Shown: positions 5,776 to 9,323 of the stretch, piece after piece
Position numbering within the stretch: position 1 is the stretch's first letter
How the letters are laid out: each line of letters starts with the position of its first letter
Assembly: GCA_017432405.1 (NCBI GenBank)
Contig: JAFRJF010000027.1
Location: 1-9,323, forward strand
DNA length: 9,323 nt
Direction of reading: 5' to 3'
From: Clostridia bacterium
GTDB lineage: Bacteria; Bacillota_A; Clostridia; Christensenellales; Aristaeellaceae
Made by a program: the position numbers and the translations under genes
Notes under the pieces: model-generated
The model's input: the letters and a program-made list of their open reading frames with translations, nothing else
What the model was told of the DNA's origin: nothing
The model's database searches: none

Positions 5776-6584
5776 AACAGGTCAACGGCGACAGGACGAT
5801 GCTGAAGCTGCTGAACGTCAGCAAGACCTTCCATCCTGGCACGCCGGACGCCCGGGTGGCCCTGGACGATCTGACGCTGCGGGTGCGCAAGGGGGAATTC
5901 ATATCGATCATCGGCGCGAACGGCGCGGGCAAATCCACGCTGTTCAACGCCATATGCGGCAGCTTTTATGTGGATAAGGGCTGCGTCGTGGTGGACGGCG
6001 AGGACGTGACCATGACGCCCGAGCACAGGCGCGCCAAGGTCATCGGCCGGCTGTTTCAGGACCCCATGCGCGGCAGCGCGCCGGGCATGAGCATCGAGGA
6101 AAACCTGGTGCTCGCTGCCGGCCAGGGGGGATGGCTAAGCACCGCCGGAAAAAAGGAAAAGCGGGCCTTCCGCGACCGCCTGGCGCTGCTGGACATGGGG
6201 CTCGAGGACCGAATGAAGCAGCCCGTGGGCCTGCTCTCCGGCGGCCAGCGCCAGGCGCTGACGCTGATGATGGCCACGCTGAGCATGCCGAAGCTGCTGC
6301 TGCTGGACGAGCACACCGCGGCCCTCGACCCCGGCACGGCGGAAAAGGTATTGGCCCTGACCACGAGGATCGTGGAGGAAAACAACCTGACCTGCCTGAT
6401 GATTACCCACAACATGCAATCGGCCCTGGACCTCGGCAGCCGCACCATCATGATGGACGCGGGGCGCATCGTGTTGGACACCACCGGCGAGGAGCGGGCG
6501 TCGCTGACCGTGGCGGACCTGCTGGAGAGGTTCCGGGAGGCCAGCGGCAAGAAGCTGGACAACGACCGAATGCTGCTGGCATGA
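5772..6584 (+). CDS. trpZ: Tryptophan ABC transporter, ATP-binding protein
   Basis: The 270-aa ATPase powers the transporter. All nucleotide-binding motifs are intact: Walker A GANGAGKST (48-56), Q-loop Q96, signature LSGGQ (155-159), Walker B LLLLDE (175-180) followed by the D-loop ALDP, and the switch histidine H213. The ATG at 5772 overlaps the permease stop by four bases and has CGGAG just upstream. An in-frame ATG at 5799 is a shorter alternative, but it would break the coupling. The length is normal for this subfamily. A terminator follows six bases past the stop. Confidence 0.92.
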   Translation: MKQVNGDRTMLKLLNVSKTFHPGTPDARVALDDLTLRVRKGEFISIIGANGAGKSTLFNAICGSFYVDKGCVVVDGEDVTMTPEHRRAKVIGRLFQDPMRGSAPGMSIEENLVLAAGQGGWLSTAGKKEKRAFRDRLALLDMGLEDRMKQPVGLLSGGQRQALTLMMATLSMPKLLLLDEHTAALDPGTAEKVLALTTRIVEENNLTCLMITHNMQSALDLGSRTIMMDAGRIVLDTTGEERASLTVADLLERFREASGKKLDNDRMLLA

Positions 6585-6589
6585 GACGA

Positions 6590-6628
6590 CGGGAGGCCGG
6601 ATTTATACGATCCGGCCTCCCGCCTTTT
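6590..6628 (+). terminator. Terminator of the trpXYZ operon
   Basis: A perfect 13-bp GC-rich stem (6590-6602 with 6610-6622, 7-base loop) is followed by CC and four Ts (6625-6628). It starts six bases after the trpZ stop codon. Confidence 0.87.
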
Positions 6629-6681
6629 CACAAGGGCAATGGCGTCAATTTCATTCTATGGCGGCGCGGGGGAGGGGAGCG

Positions 6682-6867
6682 TCATGGCTCCCTCATGCGG
6701 TATTCCCTGTCCTCGTCGATCATGGATATCATGATATCCGCGAACCTCGGATCGAACTGGCTCCCTTTCCCATTCTCGATCTGTTCCCGGACCTTGCTCT
6801 GCGCCATTCCGCTGCGGTAGCTCCTGTTACTGGTCATCGCGTCGTAGGCGTCCGCGACGGCGATTTC
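6682..6867 (-). pseudogene. Remnant: C-terminal tail of an HD-GYP-type phosphodiesterase
   Basis: On the - strand a 61-codon frame (6867-6685, stop 6684-6682) reads IAVADAYDAMTSNRSYR near its start, then KGSQFDPRFADIM and DEDREYRM near its end. This is the characteristic final part of HD-GYP domains, many of which hydrolyse cyclic di-GMP. The catalytic HD and GYP portion is missing. Six codons before the recognisable part the frame hits TGA, and the HAD gene stop lies there, so only an internal ATG is available and there is no ribosome binding site. The rest of the gene was evidently lost at a junction near 6868. The remnant is probably non-functional. Confidence 0.82.
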
Positions 6868-6872
6868 AGAAT

Positions 6873-7469
6873 TTACAGCTCAATCAACCACTGCTCCAGT
6901 TTTTTCACATCCCCATTGAAGACACAGGCCTTCATGCCGACATATTGCGCCGCCTCGGCGTTGATCGGCGTATCGTCGACGAAGGCGGATTCGGACGGCA
7001 GGATTCCAAACTGCCGGCACGCCAGGCGAAATATCGCCGGGTCCGGCTTTACCAGGCCCACATCCGCGCTGATCAGCGTACCGTCGAAGAGCGCTATCCC
7101 CGGTATGTCTGCCTGAAACCGGTGAAAAGCCCTGCTGGTGTTGGAGAGCAGGAATAGGCGATGGCCGCGGTCCTTCAGGCGTTGAAGCAGGTCCTCCATG
7201 CCGGGAATCGGCAGTAGGGCGCGATTCTGGCGATGGATGAAGTCGCTCACGGCTTCGTGAAGTCGCCCGGGGATCCTGGCGCAGATCGCGCCGATCGCCG
7301 CTTCCTCTGAGATGGCGCCGCGGTCCCCCATGGCAAATTCAAGGGAACGGAATACCTCTCGCTGGAGGATCATCTGATCCCCGGGGGAGATCCCGTGGCG
7401 GGCGTAATAGCCTTCCGTGTCGAATCGCGCGATCACCCCGAACAGGTCGAAGATGATGTTTTTGATCAT
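6873..7469 (-). CDS. HAD-superfamily (HAD-IA) hydrolase
   Basis: The 198-aa soluble enzyme probably dephosphorylates (or otherwise hydrolyses) a small metabolite; the substrate is unknown. Residue numbers are from the ATG at 7469. Motif I is FDLFGV with nucleophile D8. Motif II is LLSNTS (107-112). The motif III lysine is in GLVKPDPAIF (K141), and motif IV is FVDD (163-166). The helical cap lies between motifs I and II. The position two after the nucleophile is Phe rather than the general-acid Asp of many phosphatases, as also seen in YihX-like and dehalogenase-like members, so phosphatase activity is not certain. The ATG at 7469 is chosen because GGAGG lies just ahead; an upstream TTG in frame would overlap that site. 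The gene has its own promoter. It ends directly against the HD-GYP remnant, without a clear terminator. Confidence 0.87.
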   Translation of the reverse strand: MIKNIIFDLFGVIARFDTEGYYARHGISPGDQMILQREVFRSLEFAMGDRGAISEEAAIGAICARIPGRLHEAVSDFIHRQNRALLPIPGMEDLLQRLKDRGHRLFLLSNTSRAFHRFQADIPGIALFDGTLISADVGLVKPDPAIFRLACRQFGILPSESAFVDDTPINAEAAQYVGMKACVFNGDVKKLEQWLIEL

Positions 7470-7518
7470 TTGTCCCTCCAAATCCGATCACCAGTGAGAG
7501 GTGACATTTCCAACATAT

Positions 7519-7547
7519 ATTATAGCAAAAACGGGTGGCGCTATCAA
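7519..7547 (-). promoter_or_regulatory. Promoter of the HAD hydrolase gene
   Basis: Read on the - strand, TTGATA (7547-7542) and TATAAT (7524-7519) are 17 bases apart. Transcription should begin near 7512, giving a leader of about 43 nt that contains a small TCACC/GGTGA hairpin before the GGAGG site. Confidence 0.8.
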
Positions 7548-7586
7548 CCACAAAATCCTCCCTGCCTGCGCCCGTATAAAACTGGA

Positions 7587-7615
7587 TGGACAAATGCCCT
7601 TAATTGTGCTATCAT
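7587..7615 (+). promoter_or_regulatory. Probable promoter of the ParB-like gene, upstream of the MITE
   Basis: TGGACA (7587-7592) and TATCAT (7610-7615) are separated by 17 bases, one mismatch each. The start would be near 7622, which places the MITE (7631-7743) directly in the 5' leader of the + strand unit that follows. No better + promoter is seen between the MITE and 7834. Confidence 0.55.
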
Positions 7616-7630
7616 ATTATTAAAATACTG

Positions 7631-7743
7631 GTAACTGTTCAGCCCTGTCGAAAAACAGCCTGCGGGCGATCGGGAGATCGCCCCTACAATGCCGCATTTC
7701 CCGTAGGGGCGATCTCCGATCGCCCGCAGGTCTGAACAGTTAC
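7631..7743. mobile_element. 113-bp MITE with IS66-type ends and 8-bp target duplication
   Basis: The ends GTAACTGTTCAG (7631-7642) and CTGAACAGTTAC (7732-7743) are perfect 12-bp inverted repeats. AAATACTG flanks the element directly on both sides (7623-7630 and 7744-7751), a clean 8-bp target-site duplication. Ends beginning GTAA and 8-bp duplications are typical of the IS66 family, so a related transposase elsewhere in the genome probably moved it. It encodes nothing. Just inside the left end is CTGT-CGAAAA-ACAG, and most of the interior is a long palindrome (7659-7730). Perfect ends and duplication suggest recent insertion. Confidence 0.88.
7659..7730. repeat. Long GC-rich palindrome (REP-like) inside the MITE
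   Basis: Arms 7659-7687 and 7703-7730 are reverse complements except for one extra base, with a 15-base centre. Each arm starts from the centre as GTAGGGGCGATCTCC and ends CGCCCGCAGG, and each contains a smaller GCGATC palindrome. As RNA it would fold into a very stable hairpin in the leader of the downstream gene. Its GTAG-plus-GGCGA layout resembles the copies at 15-35 and 7756-7779. Confidence 0.85.
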
Positions 7744-7755
7744 AAATACTGATGC

Positions 7756-7779
7756 GTAGGGCGAACGGCCTGGGCCGTT
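7756..7779. repeat. Third REP-like palindrome next to the MITE
   Basis: GTAGGGCG is followed by AACGGCC (7764-7770) and GGCCGTT (7773-7779), a perfect 7-bp inverted repeat with a 2-base centre. It lies five bases outside the MITE target duplication, in the leader of the ParB-like gene. The shared GTAGGGCG start groups it with the palindromes at 15-35 and 7659-7730. Confidence 0.5.
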
Positions 7780-7833
7780 TGTTGGCGCGGCGACGGGCTT
7801 CATGCCCCTTTGACGCCGGAAAGGTATGGTACT

Positions 7834-8574
7834 ATGCATTTTATTAAGCTCATTATCATATTTGCTGTCGTTCATGCACTGGCATTCATCAATGGACCTG
7901 TTATGACGGGGGAGATGGAACCCGATCCCATTTCAGCAGCGGACATTGAACAGACGGAGGATTCCGTGATCCTCCCCATGGACGTCCTGAGGGTGACGGA
8001 GGCGGTCACGCCGGAGGGCATCAGCCACACCATGGAATATATCGAAAAGACGAGAAAGGGCGAGATGAAGAAGCGCGAGCCGCTGTCGGTTGTCGCGCGC
8101 GGAGACGGGACCTACTGCATCATCGACGGCAACCAGTCCTATTCCGCGCTGAAGCAGCTGGGCGCGAAGAACATACCGGTCATCGTGTTCAGCCGGCCAT
8201 ACCATAAGTCTGTGGAGACCTTTGAAGAGCTGATCGCCCTTCAAACGGCGGCGCAGGCGGAGTTCCACCAGTTCGTCACCTCGCTTGGCGAGGCGTATCA
8301 GGCGGAGGTATCGGAGCGTTCAGACCTGGGCGACGCCGAGGCGATTCATGCGAAGGCCAAGGAAAACCATGGCGGCGATTACGGGAAGGTCATCGACGTA
8401 TTGTCGGCGGAGCTAAGGCTTCCGGCCGAGGCGCTGCAGAAGGCCGTCGCGGAACTGTTCAAAGAGGATTCCATACTGTGCGTGTACGGCGATGAGAAGG
8501 ACGGCGGCTATACGGCTTACATCCGGCTCTCGAACGGCGCCGTGGCCGAGCTCCGGCTGAACGAGGCACGGTAG
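7834..8574 (+). CDS. ParB-like domain protein with C-terminal RelA/SpoT-like segment
   Basis: The product is 246 aa from the ATG at 7834 (AAAGG nine bases upstream); a TTG at 7810 is less likely. Residues 3-20 are hydrophobic, a possible membrane anchor, unusual before a ParB fold. Residues 45-120 look like a ParB/Srx-type N-terminal domain: VILPMDVLRV, KKREPLSVVARGDG, then IIDGNQSYSALKQLG and IPVIVF, matching the family's DGxxRxxAxxxLG pattern, with Gln-Ser where His-Arg is usual. The C-terminal third (NHGGDYGKVIDVL at 178-190, then GGYTAYIRLSNGAVAELRL at 224-242) resembles RelA/SpoT-type nucleotidyltransferase domains (GDY..V.D..R and GYRD...L.NG...E.QL), but key residues are altered, so activity is doubtful. 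A broken alarmone synthetase gene follows 37 bases later. Codons before 7903 are AT-rich, and a start at 7903 remains possible. Function unknown. Confidence 0.65.
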   Translation: MHFIKLIIIFAVVHALAFINGPVMTGEMEPDPISAADIEQTEDSVILPMDVLRVTEAVTPEGISHTMEYIEKTRKGEMKKREPLSVVARGDGTYCIIDGNQSYSALKQLGAKNIPVIVFSRPYHKSVETFEELIALQTAAQAEFHQFVTSLGEAYQAEVSERSDLGDAEAIHAKAKENHGGDYGKVIDVLSAELRLPAEALQKAVAELFKEDSILCVYGDEKDGGYTAYIRLSNGAVAELRLNEAR

Positions 8575-8611
8575 GATTTTGCATCAGAAAATGAAAAAGG
8601 AGATGTCGGAA

Positions 8612-9115
8612 ATGACCAGCAACAACACAAGCGCCTCCACACCTTCCGATCGGAATGAAACCCAACAGACCATCGACGGCATGAACGTCGAGCAGTACCT
8701 TGAGCAGCTGCACGCGGATTTTGACCCCGTTAACAACATGCTGACGAACTATCAGTGCGCCGTGATGGGGGTGGAGACGAAGTTCAACATACTGAACATC
8801 CGGCTGTCCATCCAGGGGGAGCACAATCCCATCGAGTCCGTCAAATCCAGGGTCAAATCGCTGGACAGCATCATCCTGAAGCTGGAATAGAACCATTGGC
8901 CGATCACAGTGGAATCGGTGGAGGAGCACCTGCAGGATGTGGCCGGCGTCCGGGTCGTCTGCGCCTTCGTGGACGACATCTACAGGATAGAGGAATGCTT
9001 CCTCGCGCAGGAGGACGTGACGCTGATCAAGCGCAAGGATTATATCAGCAATCCAAAACGGCTTCATTACGCGCTTCCATGGGGCGGGACGGAGGGTTCC
9101 CGCCTCATTTTTTGA
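8612..9115 (+). pseudogene. Broken small alarmone synthetase (RelA/SpoT family GTP pyrophosphokinase)
   Basis: The intact enzyme would transfer pyrophosphate from ATP to GTP or GDP to make (p)ppGpp. The frame starts at ATG 8612 with AAGGAG nine bases upstream. The first part has the family's NYQCAVMGVETKF and NPIESVKSRVKSLDSI, including the ATP-binding R..K..SI pattern. An in-frame TAG (8888-8890) then interrupts it. The same frame continues with [30 protein letters not shown] and [15 protein letters not shown]. The expected PNGYRS before LHYAL is missing, apparently an in-frame deletion of about 15 bases that removes the catalytic Gly-Tyr. Soon after, the frame runs into the terminator and stops at 9115, so the C-terminal half is gone. 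Three independent lesions make this a pseudogene. The first 92 codons could still yield a short fragment. Confidence 0.85.
9083..9113 (+). terminator. Terminator of the ParB-like/alarmone synthetase unit
   Basis: A perfect 7-bp stem GGCGGGA/TCCCGCC (9083-9089 with 9098-9104, 8-base loop) is followed by TCA and six Ts (9108-9113). The Ts are the complement of the final lysine codons of gpmI. The - strand side has no T-run, so it works mainly for + transcripts. Confidence 0.65.
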
Positions 9116-9323
9116 CCAGCAGCGACTCGCCCGTCATCTCGGCGGGCTTCTCGAGGCCCATCATCTCCAGCAGCGTGGGGCTGACGTCGGCCAGGCCGCC
9201 GCCCTCCCTGAGGGTGTAGGCGGGGTCGTAATTCACCAGTATGAAGGGAACGGGATTGGTGGTGTGGGACGTCAGGGGCGCCCCGGTCGCCGGGTCCACC
9301 ATCGTTTCGGCGTTGCCGTGGTC
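9105..9323 (-). CDS. gpmI: 2,3-bisphosphoglycerate-independent phosphoglycerate mutase, C-terminal part
   Basis: This glycolytic enzyme interconverts 3- and 2-phosphoglycerate. Only its last 72 residues are in the window; the gene continues past the right edge. It begins with [10 protein letters not shown], the conserved metal-binding Asp-His followed by GNAE of the alkaline-phosphatase-like domain. Typical C-terminal segments follow: [25 protein letters not shown] and [11 protein letters not shown]. The stop TGA is at 9107-9105. Its end overlaps the tail of the decayed alarmone synthetase frame by 11 bases on the opposite strand, which suggests that a deletion in that pseudogene reached this gene's boundary. 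The visible gpmI part looks intact. Confidence 0.93.
   Translation of the reverse strand, partial: DHGNAETMVDPATGAPLTSHTTNPVPFILVNYDPAYTLREGGGLADVSPTLLEMMGLEKPAEMTGESLLVKK

Noticed and set aside
7470..7481. Upstream TTG start adding four residues to the HAD hydrolase
   Set aside because: The GGAGG ribosome site overlaps these codons, so initiation must be at the ATG at 7469.
7631..7743. CRISPR array or att site
   Set aside because: The repeats are inverted rather than direct with spacers, and the 8-bp flanking duplication fits transposition rather than integrase-mediated insertion.
8888..8890. Amber codon as recoding (pyrrolysine or readthrough) rather than a nonsense mutation
   Set aside because: The family does not use a special residue at this position, and the same frame also lacks the catalytic loop and the 3' half, so ordinary decay explains it.

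Overview
The window looks like part of a GC-rich Firmicutes (Clostridia) chromosome, probably an uncultured gut-type anaerobe. The reasons are a T-box riboswitch (essentially a Gram-positive device), near-consensus sigma-A promoters with 17-bp spacers, AGGAGG-type ribosome binding sites, strong intrinsic terminators, and the gene types present. Coding regions are GC-rich and the intergenic regions are visibly more AT-rich. The genus cannot be told from the sequence.

Layout. Positions 1-605 have no conventional gene. They hold a REP-like palindrome and a compact pair of convergent transcription units. On the + strand a perfect promoter (239-267) and a strong terminator (348-383) bracket a structured RNA of about 110 nt. 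On the - strand a good promoter (521-549) leads to a 28-codon ORF (440-354) whose 3' end lies antisense to the RNA's terminator. This is the best candidate for an undescribed system, resembling a type I toxin-antitoxin arrangement. Positions 606-3241 (-) are a two-gene operon: a periplasmic-binding-protein-like sugar sensor overlaps by one base a membrane diguanylate cyclase with a large extracytoplasmic domain and a GGDEF domain. Positions 3403-6628 (+) are a tryptophan ABC transporter operon, trpX-trpY-trpZ, behind a T-box leader with specifier UGG (Trp) and tRNA-end-binding bulge UGGC.

The right third is an accessory, partly decayed region. On the - strand there is a HAD-family hydrolase (7469-6873) followed by the 61-codon tail of a lost HD-GYP gene. 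A 113-bp MITE with 12-bp inverted ends starting GTAA and an 8-bp target duplication (IS66-like) sits just downstream of a + promoter at 7587-7615. The + transcription unit then encodes a protein with a ParB-like N-terminal domain and a C-terminal segment resembling RelA/SpoT domains (7834-8574), followed by a small alarmone synthetase gene broken by an in-frame amber codon, an internal deletion and a lost 3' half. A terminator at 9083-9113 ends this unit, overlapping the 3' end of gpmI (phosphoglycerate mutase), which enters on the - strand from the right edge.

How the parts work together. The binding protein and cyclase probably couple an external ligand to c-di-GMP synthesis. The T-box turns on tryptophan import when tRNA-Trp is uncharged. 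The nucleotide-signalling genes on the right (HD-GYP remnant, RelA/SpoT relatives) appear to be degrading. Function assignments rest on motif recognition only; no database search was possible.
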